A DNA stretch of 64,000 nucleotides from Pseudomonas sp. Irchel 3E20 (lineage in GTDB: Bacteria; Pseudomonadota; Gammaproteobacteria; Pseudomonadales; Pseudomonadaceae): positions 100,351 to 164,350 of the forward strand of contig NZ_FYEE01000012.1 in NCBI RefSeq assembly GCF_900187645.1, written 5' to 3'. A model generated the notes under the pieces. It had not been told where the DNA came from and did not search any database. It saw nothing but the letters and a program-made list of their open reading frames with translations. A program made the translations under genes and the position numbers. Of this stretch, positions 1 to 6,890 are shown piece by piece (positions within the stretch are counted from its first letter, which is position 1; each line of letters opens with the position of its first letter).

Positions 1-1
1 C

Positions 2-301
2 CAGACCCACGAAGCCCAAGCCATGGCCTGGCCGCGTCGCGGCTGTGTGGTGGGTGGGCAATTGCTGGCCGCCAACACGGTGCCCTTGGAAATCGAATGG
101 GGGCAGTTGCGCCTGGTCGTGGAGTTGTATGCCGCCGAGCATGGCATGGGCGTGCCGGACCCGGCATTCAGTGTCGATGAGGGCGCGCCGCTGCTGCGCC
201 CCGACCCCGGCGCGATGATGCGCCCAGCGCCTTATGCGCCGAGCCGTGCGCAGTTTGCCGATTACCTGGTCAGGCGCGGGCTGACGGTTGTGCAGGGGTA
301 A
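2..301 (+). CDS. Phage-type DnaT-like/head-tail connector protein, 5'-truncated by window edge
   Basis: The reading frame is open from base 2 and ends at TAA 299-301, so only the C-terminal ~99 residues are present. It contains AWPRRG near its start and ends in AQFADYLVRRGL. The prophage protein at 48259-48762 has SWPRRG and TQFADYLQKRGL at matching places, so the two are homologous. In the prophage this family (often annotated DnaT-like ssDNA-binding) lies directly after the capsid genes. A copy here, next to ordinary chromosomal genes, suggests a second phage-like element or remnant to the left. The stop codon overlaps the tail end of the kinase gene on the other strand by 32 bases. Confidence 0.6.
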   Translation, partial: QTHEAQAMAWPRRGCVVGGQLLAANTVPLEIEWGQLRLVVELYAAEHGMGVPDPAFSVDEGAPLLRPDPGAMMRPAPYAPSRAQFADYLVRRGLTVVQG

Positions 302-1136
302 TGTCCAGTTCGCCTTCAAGGAAGATCCTGCGCCGCGTCTTGTGGCTGAGGGCCATGTGCTTGCAGGCACGGTAAATGGGCTCGAAGGCGGCTGCGTCAA
401 CCTCCGGGCGTTGTTGCAGGAAACCGGCGACCAGCGCGTCGTAGCTCGCTTCGTCGATAAACTGGCTCAGTTCCTTGCGGTACAGAAAGCCCAGTTGTAG
501 CCCCAGGGTCTGTGCATTGAAGCGCGAGGGGTAGGTGAAGACATTCTCCATGTCGATCACCCGCATGGCACCCTCTGCGGCCTCGGGGACCATGATGTTC
601 GCCACCCACAGATCCAGGTGAATCAGGTTGCGGCTGTGCATGTCCATGAGCAGGTTCATGCAACCTGAGATGAACTCGGCCGTGCGCTGCGGATGTTTGC
701 GCAGCCATTGCAGGCCATTGACGTGTCCGTCGAGGTATTCGGTCAGCAGCACGAATTCACGCACGATGCCGAACCTGGGTTTGACCATGCCAAAACCCAC
801 GACCTGGGCGGTCTTCATGCCACGCTGGGCGGCAATCAGGGTGTTCATCAATTCTTCCAGCGGCCAATCGAATCGCCCTGAACGCTTAGGGCGCCCCAGA
901 GTGACGCGCAGGCGTTTGGGCAGCGTCTTGACTCGCTGTACCTTCATGAACACTTTGTTGTGATCGTCGCCCACGGGTTGGCTGACACGTTTGGGGCGGT
1001 CTTGGAAATGGGGCTCGATCAACTTGGTGATAGCGTCGAGTAACGACCTGTTGGGTAGGTGCGAGAAACTCAAGGACGCCTTAGCGACACGGTGGCAAAG
1101 AGGAAATGCAGCTCTGGCGGCTTTAAGCGACGGCAC
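270..1136 (-). CDS. Lipopolysaccharide kinase (WaaP/InaA-like) family protein
   Basis: The protein has 288 residues with a GTG start and a protein-kinase-like fold. The catalytic-loop signature HLDLWVAN (HxDLxxxN) lies in the middle, followed by VIDMENV, which supplies the metal-binding Asp. A Lys/Glu-rich N-lobe precedes it. In Pseudomonas, members of this family phosphorylate LPS core heptose or are stress-induced InaA-type proteins. This one is a stand-alone gene, not in a waa cluster, so its substrate cannot be told from context. It converges on the phage-type fragment at the left edge. The family call is fairly secure; the exact function is not. Confidence 0.7.
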   Translation of the reverse strand: MPSLKAARAAFPLCHRVAKASLSFSHLPNRSLLDAITKLIEPHFQDRPKRVSQPVGDDHNKVFMKVQRVKTLPKRLRVTLGRPKRSGRFDWPLEELMNTLIAAQRGMKTAQVVGFGMVKPRFGIVREFVLLTEYLDGHVNGLQWLRKHPQRTAEFISGCMNLLMDMHSRNLIHLDLWVANIMVPEAAEGAMRVIDMENVFTYPSRFNAQTLGLQLGFLYRKELSQFIDEASYDALVAGFLQQRPEVDAAAFEPIYRACKHMALSHKTRRRIFLEGELDITPAQPSARA

Positions 1137-1465
1137 TGGGCATCCTGCCTTTTTGTTGTGAATCGCGGCATATTGCCATCGGGTGGATCCAATTTCTAGA
1201 GCTATCTGTCAGTTTTTTCTGTGTCGTAAGTAAGAGGTCAGGCCCGTGTCCATTGAGGTTCGCAGCTTTCAACGTCTTGCTTGGCTGTCTGTTTCGCGAC
1301 TGCGGTTTTTACTGCCCTCAAGCACGTGCTATCGCCATGGTGCAGCAGGCAGATGGGAAGCAGGGCGGGTTGCTTTCGGTGGGGCGGTGTGGGGGAAGAG
1401 GAAGGCTTGCAGGTATTTCGCCAGCCATTGCAGAGGACAAAGGGCTGGCGATGACTCGTTCGGGC
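1137..1465. other. Intergenic region without a convincing gene
   Basis: About 330 bases lie between the kinase start and the rsmE stop. Open frames here are antisense shadows or lack ribosome sites. A GCCAGCC/GGCTGGC dyad near 1420-1450 could form a hairpin downstream of rsmE but has no T-run. The kinase promoter should lie at the left end. Confidence 0.5.
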
Positions 1466-1660
1466 TCAGGGGGTTTCGCGTTTGTCTGGTGCGGTCAAAC
1501 CGGCCTGGATGCGTTGGTAGATTTCTTCACGATGCACGGCGACGTCTTTCGGAGCGTTGATGCCGATCCGGACCTGTTGGCCGCTGACGCCCAGGATGGT
1601 GATCGTAATGTCATCACCGATATTTATGCTTTCACCGACTTTGCGAGTGAGTATCAGCAT
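1466..1660 (-). CDS. rsmE: CsrA/RsmA-family translational repressor RsmE
   Basis: The protein has 64 residues, starts [15 protein letters not shown] and ends TAPDKRETP. This matches the RsmE protein known from P. fluorescens, as far as I recall the sequence. RsmE dimers bind ANGGA motifs in the leaders of mRNAs for secondary metabolism and are titrated by RsmX/Y/Z RNAs under GacS/GacA control. The conserved RNA-binding residues of the [10 protein letters not shown] strand are present. The frame extends 10 codons upstream, but the ATG chosen has AAGGAG at a good distance and gives the family start. That ribosome site itself contains an ANGGA core (AAGGA), which would allow autoregulation. Confidence 0.93.
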
Positions 1661-1910
1661 GATCTTCTCCTTGATTGCTTGGTAGGGCACCTGATTCAGA
1701 TAATGCAGATGTCGGTAGTATGGATGGATAACGGCGCAGTGCCACTGTTTGAGTGCCTCTTTCTGACGCGTAGGCGCGGTATAAATTCCCGAGGCGTAAC
1801 TATACAGAGGCGATAAACATCATTCCTGTTGTTTTGCGTCTGTTTTGCGGCGTTCATTGGCGAGCATGGGTGATAAAATCGCCGCTTTTGCCAGGTAGAA
1901 GGAGTGGGGT

Positions 1911-2270
1911 GTGCGCAAATTGGCGTTGGTAGTGGGTGTATTGGCCTTGGCGGGCTGCGGGCAGGGCAACGACCATCCAGGCTCCAGCAAGCCCGCGACG
2001 CCTGCTCAGATAGCTGCGGCGGCCCCGCAATGGGATCTTCAAGTCCAGGGCCAAACCCCGCAAGCGGTGAGCGATGTGGCGGCCTGGCTGATCGAGCACG
2101 GCTTCAGCACTTACATCGCTAACGACGGTGGCAAGACGCGAATCCTGGTCGGCCCCTTCGCTACCAAGGCCGAGGCCGAGGCCAAGCAGGCTTTGCTGGT
2201 AGAGAAGCTGGCCACCGCTAAAAAGCGCAGCATTGAATCCTTTGTGGTCGAGCACGTTCCAGCCTCCTGA
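1911..2270 (+). CDS. SPOR-domain lipoprotein
   Basis: The protein has 119 residues and a GTG start preceded by AAGGAG. It has a short hydrophobic leader and a lipobox (LAGC, Cys about residue 16), so it should be an envelope lipoprotein. The C-terminal ~75 residues (WDLQVQ... GGKTRILVGPF... AKKRSIESFVV) have the spacing of a SPOR domain, which binds denuded septal peptidoglycan. It is short for a division protein. It stands alone between rsmE and the convergent endA. Confidence 0.72.
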   Translation: MRKLALVVGVLALAGCGQGNDHPGSSKPATPAQIAAAAPQWDLQVQGQTPQAVSDVAAWLIEHGFSTYIANDGGKTRILVGPFATKAEAEAKQALLVEKLATAKKRSIESFVVEHVPAS

Positions 2271-2276
2271 GGCTCG

Positions 2277-2966
2277 TCAGCCGCAGGCTTTCATATCCAC
2301 CGGCCCGACAAATTCATTGCCACGCCCCATGACGCAGGCCACGGTTTGGTTGCGTTGGCGTTCCCAACTCTGCACCGGGTAGGTCTTGTTCCAGGCTTCA
2401 TAAAGTTGGCGGTCCTGCTTGGACAGACGCAAACCGTACTGCTTGCTCATATAAAAGTAGGTGCGGGCGATCATGCCGCGGATCGAGGGCCGTGGCATGA
2501 CTTTCTTGGCCTTGAAGTCCACTTGGGTCAGGCATGAGCCGTACTGGCCACTCTGCACCGGCAACCAGCCGAAGCTGAAATTGCTGCGATCACCATTCAC
2601 CTCACCGATGCTGGGGACCAGGTTGTGCAGGTCCGCCTCTGCTTTTTGGTAGGAGGGGTCATGGCGCGTGCAGTTCTTGCGCCCGCCGCTTTGCCAGCAT
2701 TGGCGTTGATGGCCGATCTGCCAGGCCGGGACGATGTGTTCCCATTCGATGCGCGCGGCGCGGTTAGCGTTTTTGCGCGGCACGTACCCGCATGCTGCAA
2801 GGTTGACGCGATTGCCGGTGTACTTGCAGCCGCAATAGAACTCGGTGGATTGAGGGGCGTAGAGCTTCCACGCAACCTTCTTCGCTTCACTGAATGTGCG
2901 CGGAGCCTGGGCATGGGCGGTGAAAGTGGCGAGGAGGCAAAGCAAGGCGAACAGGCGGGCAATCAT
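2277..2966 (-). CDS. endA: Endonuclease I, secreted (EndA/Dns family)
   Basis: A 229-residue protein whose signal peptide (MIARLFALLCLLATFTAHA) predicts export to the periplasm or medium. Signatures of the family are IEWEHIVPAW (His metal/catalytic), DLHNLVPSIGEVNGDRSNF and paired cysteines around FYCGCKY. The family cuts double-stranded DNA nonspecifically. The longer frame (to 3098) is not used, because the ATG at 2966 begins the signal peptide and follows the DUF1654 stop by 4 bases. The two genes therefore form an operon, which puts this nuclease under an SOS-type promoter. Confidence 0.88.
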   Translation of the reverse strand: MIARLFALLCLLATFTAHAQAPRTFSEAKKVAWKLYAPQSTEFYCGCKYTGNRVNLAACGYVPRKNANRAARIEWEHIVPAWQIGHQRQCWQSGGRKNCTRHDPSYQKAEADLHNLVPSIGEVNGDRSNFSFGWLPVQSGQYGSCLTQVDFKAKKVMPRPSIRGMIARTYFYMSKQYGLRLSKQDRQLYEAWNKTYPVQSWERQRNQTVACVMGRGNEFVGPVDMKACG

Positions 2967-2970
2967 TGAC

Positions 2971-3216
2971 TCAATCTTCCTTCGGCACAGTCCAGAAAAC
3001 ATGCACGCCACCGTCATCGCGGTGAGCGAGGGTGACGTTGTCGTTTTCGTCGATCTCGTCGAGCAGCTGTTCCCACAACTCCATGGGCTCATCGGCAAGG
3101 CGAAAGATCAGGGCAGTCTTGGCCCTCTGTGCGGCAGGGGCATTGATGATGGCTTGGATACGCAGGCCCAAGCGCTCGTAGGCGCTGGGTGCGGGAGTCT
3201 CTGGAGTTTTCGCCAC
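2971..3216 (-). CDS. DUF1654 family protein, first gene of SOS-type operon
   Basis: The protein has 81 residues. The GTG start at 3216 has AAGGA eight bases upstream, and the ATG at 3246 lies inside the operator, so GTG is preferred. It shares the pattern YE..G.R.QA.I..P.AQK and W..LLDEI with the prophage protein at 29112-29363. Both fit the Pseudomonas DUF1654 family, whose function is unknown. endA follows after four bases. The promoter overlaps a LexA-type box. Confidence 0.8.
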   Translation of the reverse strand: MAKTPETPAPSAYERLGLRIQAIINAPAAQRAKTALIFRLADEPMELWEQLLDEIDENDNVTLAHRDDGGVHVFWTVPKED

Positions 3217-3234
3217 GGGATGATCCTTATTAAG

Positions 3235-3275
3235 CTGTACGCACATACAGTATTTAACTGTAGGATTTTTCGCAA
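3235..3275 (-). promoter_or_regulatory. Promoter with LexA (SOS) box
   Basis: On the minus strand, TTGCGA (3270-3275), 17 bases, then TACTGT (3247-3252) form a sigma-70-like promoter. The -10 runs into CTGTATGTGCGTACAG (3235-3250), which fits CTG-N10-CAG. The prophage DUF1654 gene has the same layout. LexA would block polymerase directly. Confidence 0.75.
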
Positions 3276-3424
3276 CTGCTTAAAATTCAAGAAGATCCTG
3301 TGACAGCGCTTTTTAACGCTTGCTGCATATGAGGAATTTTTTTTGTGTGGCGAGGGGGAGTGCAGGACTGCCCGCCAAGGCAGGCGGGCAGAGAGCCCGG
3401 CCTGGAGGGGCCGGGGCAGGCGTA

Positions 3425-4513
3425 TCAGTATTCCCAGAACATCCGTTGCAACTCTTTGCTATCGGACGTCTTGGTCAGTGCCACCATCGCCAGGATGCGG
3501 GCCTTTTGTGGGTTCAGGTCATGGGCGACCACCCAGTCGTACTTGTCGTCAGGCTGTTCGGCGTTGCGCAGTACGAAACCGCCAGCGTTTACGTGGGAAG
3601 AACGAATGATCTGCACGCCATCCTTGCGCAGCGCTTGCAGGGTAGGCACCACGCGGGAAGAGACCGAGCCGTTGCCGGTGCCGGCATGGATGATCGCCTT
3701 GGCGCCGGACTGGGCCAGAGCCTTGTAGGCTGTATCGTTGACGTTGCCGTAGGAATAGGCGATTTCAACGTCAGGCAGGCTCTTGATGGTCTTGATGTCG
3801 AACTCGGAATCCATGGTGTGGCGCTTGGCGGGCAAGCGGAACCAGTAGGATTTGCCTTCCACGACCATACCCATCGGGCCCCAGGCGCTTTTGAACGCTT
3901 CGGTCTTGATGTTAATCATCTTGCTGACATCGCGGCCCGACTGGATCTCGTCGTTCATGGTGACCAACACGCCCTTGCCGCGGGCCTCTTTGCTGCCGGC
4001 AACGGCGACGGCGTTATACAGGTTGAGCATGCCATCGGCCGACATGGCGGTGCCAGGGCGCATCGACCCTACGACAACGATGGGCTTGTCGGTTTTTTCC
4101 ACGAGGTTGAGGAAGTACGCGGTTTCTTCCAGGGTGTCGGTGCCGTGGGTGATGACAATCCCATCGACGTCCTTGCTGTCGGCCAGTTCGGCAACGCGGC
4201 GGCCCAGTTGCAGCAGGTTTTCATTGGTGATGCTTTCGGAAGCGATCTGCATGACCTGTTCGCCACGCACGTTGGCCAGTTGGCTCAGCTGCGGCACGGC
4301 GGCGATCAGTTGCTCGATGCCGACCTTAGCCGCTTGGTAGGTCGCGCTGTTGGCGGCACTGGCGCCGGCGCCGGCAATGGTGCCGCCGGTGGCGAGAACG
4401 ACCACGTTAGCCAATTTTTGCTGGGTTTCGACTTCTTTGGCTTGCAGTGCCGTCGGGAGTAGCAGGAGCAGGGCCAAGGCGCCCGGAATAAAGGTGTTGA
4501 AGGCAGGTTTCAT
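3425..4513 (-). CDS. ansB: Type II (periplasmic) asparaginase / glutaminase-asparaginase
   Basis: The protein has 362 residues and hydrolyses Asn (and in pseudomonads usually Gln) to the acid and ammonia in the periplasm. A signal peptide of about 25 residues ends ALQA. The first catalytic motif is ATGGTIAG with nucleophile Thr45, and the second is HGTDTLEET with Thr125-Asp126. The C-terminal VNAGGF...DDKYDWV stretch is typical. Length and both motifs are intact. It is monocistronic with a long upstream region. Confidence 0.93.
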   Translation of the reverse strand: MKPAFNTFIPGALALLLLLPTALQAKEVETQQKLANVVVLATGGTIAGAGASAANSATYQAAKVGIEQLIAAVPQLSQLANVRGEQVMQIASESITNENLLQLGRRVAELADSKDVDGIVITHGTDTLEETAYFLNLVEKTDKPIVVVGSMRPGTAMSADGMLNLYNAVAVAGSKEARGKGVLVTMNDEIQSGRDVSKMINIKTEAFKSAWGPMGMVVEGKSYWFRLPAKRHTMDSEFDIKTIKSLPDVEIAYSYGNVNDTAYKALAQSGAKAIIHAGTGNGSVSSRVVPTLQALRKDGVQIIRSSHVNAGGFVLRNAEQPDDKYDWVVAHDLNPQKARILAMVALTKTSDSKELQRMFWEY

Positions 4514-4846
4514 TGTTTTTCTCTCTTGTAGTGATGACGGTGCGATTCAGTTCACCTAGAAACGCCCCCAGGCAGGTCTGAATGCGCCGGGGTGATAGAG
4601 AAAAGCAGGATCTGTACCAAGATACGTTTATTTGGAATGCTGTGTAATTGCTTGATTATGTTTGTCTTTTATTATTTTTTGTTTATGAAGTGTCCGGATT
4701 TCCGACGGTGGATATTTTTTCCGTTCGGTTGACCGAAAGTGCCGATAAACAAACAGGAGAAGTCGGGCTCTTGGCGAGTAACGGCTTAGGCAGGAGGGCG
4801 CGGCTGTGGGACACTCGTTTTTTGATAATCGCTCAAGGAGCACCCC
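4514..4846. promoter_or_regulatory. AT-rich divergent regulatory region with perfect dyad
   Basis: Between the divergently read ansB and the small gene at 4847. The stretch 4620-4720 is clearly AT-rich. A perfect 14-base palindrome, TTCGGTTGACCGAA, lies at 4724-4737 and has the look of an operator. The regulator is not identifiable from here. Confidence 0.45.
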
Positions 4847-5152
4847 GTGCAGATCGATTTGAACTCTCCGGATGGCTTGACCCTCGAGAACGTGCGCCGG
4901 TTGCTGGCCTCGGCCAGTGACAATGTGCATACCCAACTGCGGGTCACCAAGGGCGGTATCGCCTATTTGTCTTCCGGCGTGGTCGGGGGTACGGATATTG
5001 AAGGCCTGTTGTTTCGCCTGGAGACGTGGGCGGCTGGTTCGGGTTATGTGGGAAATGTGGCGGCCAGCGATGAAGTCTGGGTGATGCAGGTTTTCAATGC
5101 CTTGAAGCAGAACTGGCCCCATCCGCCGTTTGATTACATCGATGTCTACTGA
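4847..5152 (+). CDS. Conserved-looking hypothetical cytosolic protein
   Basis: The protein has 101 residues and a GTG start with CAAGGAG eight bases upstream. It has no signal peptide or membrane segment. It is acidic, with an N-terminal helix (LTLENVRRLLASASD) and a Trp-rich C-terminus (DEVWVMQVFNALKQNW). I do not recognise the family. Confidence 0.7.
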   Translation: MQIDLNSPDGLTLENVRRLLASASDNVHTQLRVTKGGIAYLSSGVVGGTDIEGLLFRLETWAAGSGYVGNVAASDEVWVMQVFNALKQNWPHPPFDYIDVY

Positions 5153-5314
5153 TGACAATCACATCCGGTCACGATTGAATCGGGAAAGCGTCGCGAGTCC
5201 TCAGGCAGACTTGCCTGCTTCCTGTGGTGAAGGCAGGGGAGTGGCGTACTTTTGAACCCCGCAGCCTGAATAGCTGTCGCATCAACTCTGTTTATTTTTG
5301 AAAAGGAGGTTTTC

Positions 5315-5626
5315 ATGCCTTGCAAGCTCGTGTCATTCGCAACCTTGTCAGCTGTGCTTGCTCTGAGCGGTTGCAGTACTGCCGAGTCGGTCAGCGAGCC
5401 AGCAACCGACGAGATGGCCCACGCTCGCTGCGAGTCCAAAGCCGCCGATTTCGTCATCGGCAAGAAGGCCACACCTGAGCTGCTGGAGCAGGCCCGCAAG
5501 CGCTCGGGCGCACACAATGCACGGGTTCTGCGCCCCGACGATGTCATGACCCTTGAGTACCGTTCGGATCGTTTGAACCTGAACACCGATGACAACCTGG
5601 TGATTACCCGCGTCAATTGCGGCTGA
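5315..5626 (+). CDS. I78-family peptidase inhibitor-like lipoprotein
   Basis: The protein has 103 residues with a lipobox signal (LALSGC, Cys about residue 20). The C-terminal half (FVIGKKATPELLEQARKRSGA, RVLRPDDVMTLEYRSDRLNL) matches the I78 serine-protease inhibitor pattern. These are small periplasmic proteins. AAAGGAGG lies seven bases before the ATG. A strong terminator follows and is shared with the convergent cold-shock gene. Confidence 0.82.
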   Translation: MPCKLVSFATLSAVLALSGCSTAESVSEPATDEMAHARCESKAADFVIGKKATPELLEQARKRSGAHNARVLRPDDVMTLEYRSDRLNLNTDDNLVITRVNCG

Positions 5627-5650
5627 GAGCGTCGGTTTTTTCAAACGCAT

Positions 5651-5682
5651 AAAAAACCCCGTCACATGGACGGGGTTTTTTT
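5651..5682. terminator. Bidirectional intrinsic terminator
   Basis: CCCCGTC-ACATG-GACGGGG flanked by A6 on the left and T7 on the right. It serves the I78 gene on the plus strand and the cold-shock gene on the minus strand. Confidence 0.9.
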
Positions 5683-5696
5683 AGCTCGCTGAAAAC

Positions 5697-5909
5697 TTAC
5701 TCAGGGCGAACTTGTGCAGCTTGCATACCCTTTTGGCCTTTCTCAGCCACGAAGGAAACGGTTTGGCCTTCTTTCAGGCTTTTGAAACCGTCGCTTTCGA
5801 TAGCTTTGAAGTGTACGAACAGGTCGTCACCGCCACCTTGAGGAGTGATGAAGCCGAAGCCTTTTTCATCGTTGAACCATTTAACGGTGCCGGTTTGGCG
5901 ATTAGACAT
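5697..5909 (-). CDS. Cold-shock domain protein (CspA/CapB family)
   Basis: The protein has 70 residues, one OB-fold cold-shock domain. RNP1 is KGFGFITP and RNP2 is DLFVHF. It acts as an RNA chaperone. The frame runs to 6095, but the ATG at 5909 gives the normal family length and MSNRQTGTVKWFN start. The region 5910-6150 upstream has a long untranslated leader, as is usual for cold-shock mRNAs. Confidence 0.93.
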   Translation of the reverse strand: MSNRQTGTVKWFNDEKGFGFITPQGGGDDLFVHFKAIESDGFKSLKEGQTVSFVAEKGQKGMQAAQVRPE

Positions 5910-6200
5910 GGTGTATCTCCAAGAAACATATATTTTCAGTAGTGCTGTGCTGCTCAGGCCAACTGGGCACACCGGGGTATCATAGTCGAAATGTTGGACT
6001 TGAAACCCCCCTTGCCGGTTTGTTTGCCAGTCAGTGGCGTTATCTTTGTTGGCATGAAACGCTGAAAGTCCCGGTTTAAAAGGCTTTGCGCGCAAAACTC
6101 GAGCTGTAAAAAAAGCTGTAAAACCTGCATAAAATGTACGAAAGGGCGTTTTTATGAGCTTTTTTGTCGACTTTTACTGTGCGTATTTCTCTCTTCTGGA

Positions 6201-6503
6201 TTACTTCTTGGCCTTGTTATCGGCCTTGCAGGCGGTGATTTTCTTCAGGGCCTTCTCTTTCAGTGCATCGCTGGCTTTGTTGTCCATCAATGCTTGGATA
6301 TCGCTGGCAGGGTACGACTTGATCGCATCGGCCCCGCAAGCACAGTGGGCTTTTGCGGCGGCGACACCAATCTGTGGGGCAGCGGTCTGCGTGCATTGCG
6401 CCATGTATTTTTCACGCTCGCCTTTTGGCCAGTCGGCGTGCGCGCTCAGCGGCAGCATAAGGATGAAGGGGGTGATGAAGGCAAAGATACGGTTCAGATG
6501 CAT
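6201..6503 (-). CDS. Small secreted protein with conserved cysteines
   Basis: The protein has 100 residues. An N-terminal signal peptide (FAFITPFILMLPLSAHA) is followed by a mature part with Cys in CTQ, HCACG and ACKAD and a very Lys-rich C-terminus. The ATG at 6503 has AAGGAG upstream. No known function. Confidence 0.75.
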   Translation of the reverse strand: MHLNRIFAFITPFILMLPLSAHADWPKGEREKYMAQCTQTAAPQIGVAAAKAHCACGADAIKSYPASDIQALMDNKASDALKEKALKKITACKADNKAKK

Positions 6504-6566
6504 GTTGGGATGCTCCTTGTGATCTGTGGGGCTGTTTACTCGGACTCCCGACATCTGAGGTGTCAA

Positions 6567-6890
6567 GCGCCGTTCAGTTCAGCACTTTTGCACAAAAACC
6601 GACGGTTTACTTGCGCGCGCCAGGGCGCGGGCGACCGTTCATCTGTGCTAGCATCCTGCCCTCAGGTTTTCGCCCTCCTCAGGTTTTTTCCATCCTGGCG
6701 GCTGAAGAGGCCTGAATCACCCTTTTTGATTTGAACTCCAGTCACTCTGATTCGGTTTTCCGGTTGGCCGCAAGGCTCCTGCCGCTGTAAGGCAGGCGTT
6801 CAGCAATGAATGGCCTGAATCGGCTCTTGTACTGGCTCATCCCAACCCACGTGACCTTTGGTAGGGGTCACCACTAGGAGAGGAGGCGCC
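6567..6890 (+). promoter_or_regulatory. Upstream region and leader of thrS
   Basis: About 320 bases with no gene. A hairpin CCTGCC-GCTGTAA-GGCAGG lies at 6779-6797. In enterobacteria ThrRS represses its own mRNA by binding a tRNA-like leader, but I cannot show such a fold here. GAGGAGG precedes the thrS start. Confidence 0.4.

Noticed and set aside
1253..1816. 187-codon plus-strand frame over rsmE
   Set aside because: Antisense to rsmE and without a ribosome site.
3320..4462. 380-codon open frame on the plus strand
   Set aside because: It is the antisense shadow of ansB, has no ribosome site and reads as His/Gly/Val-rich nonsense.
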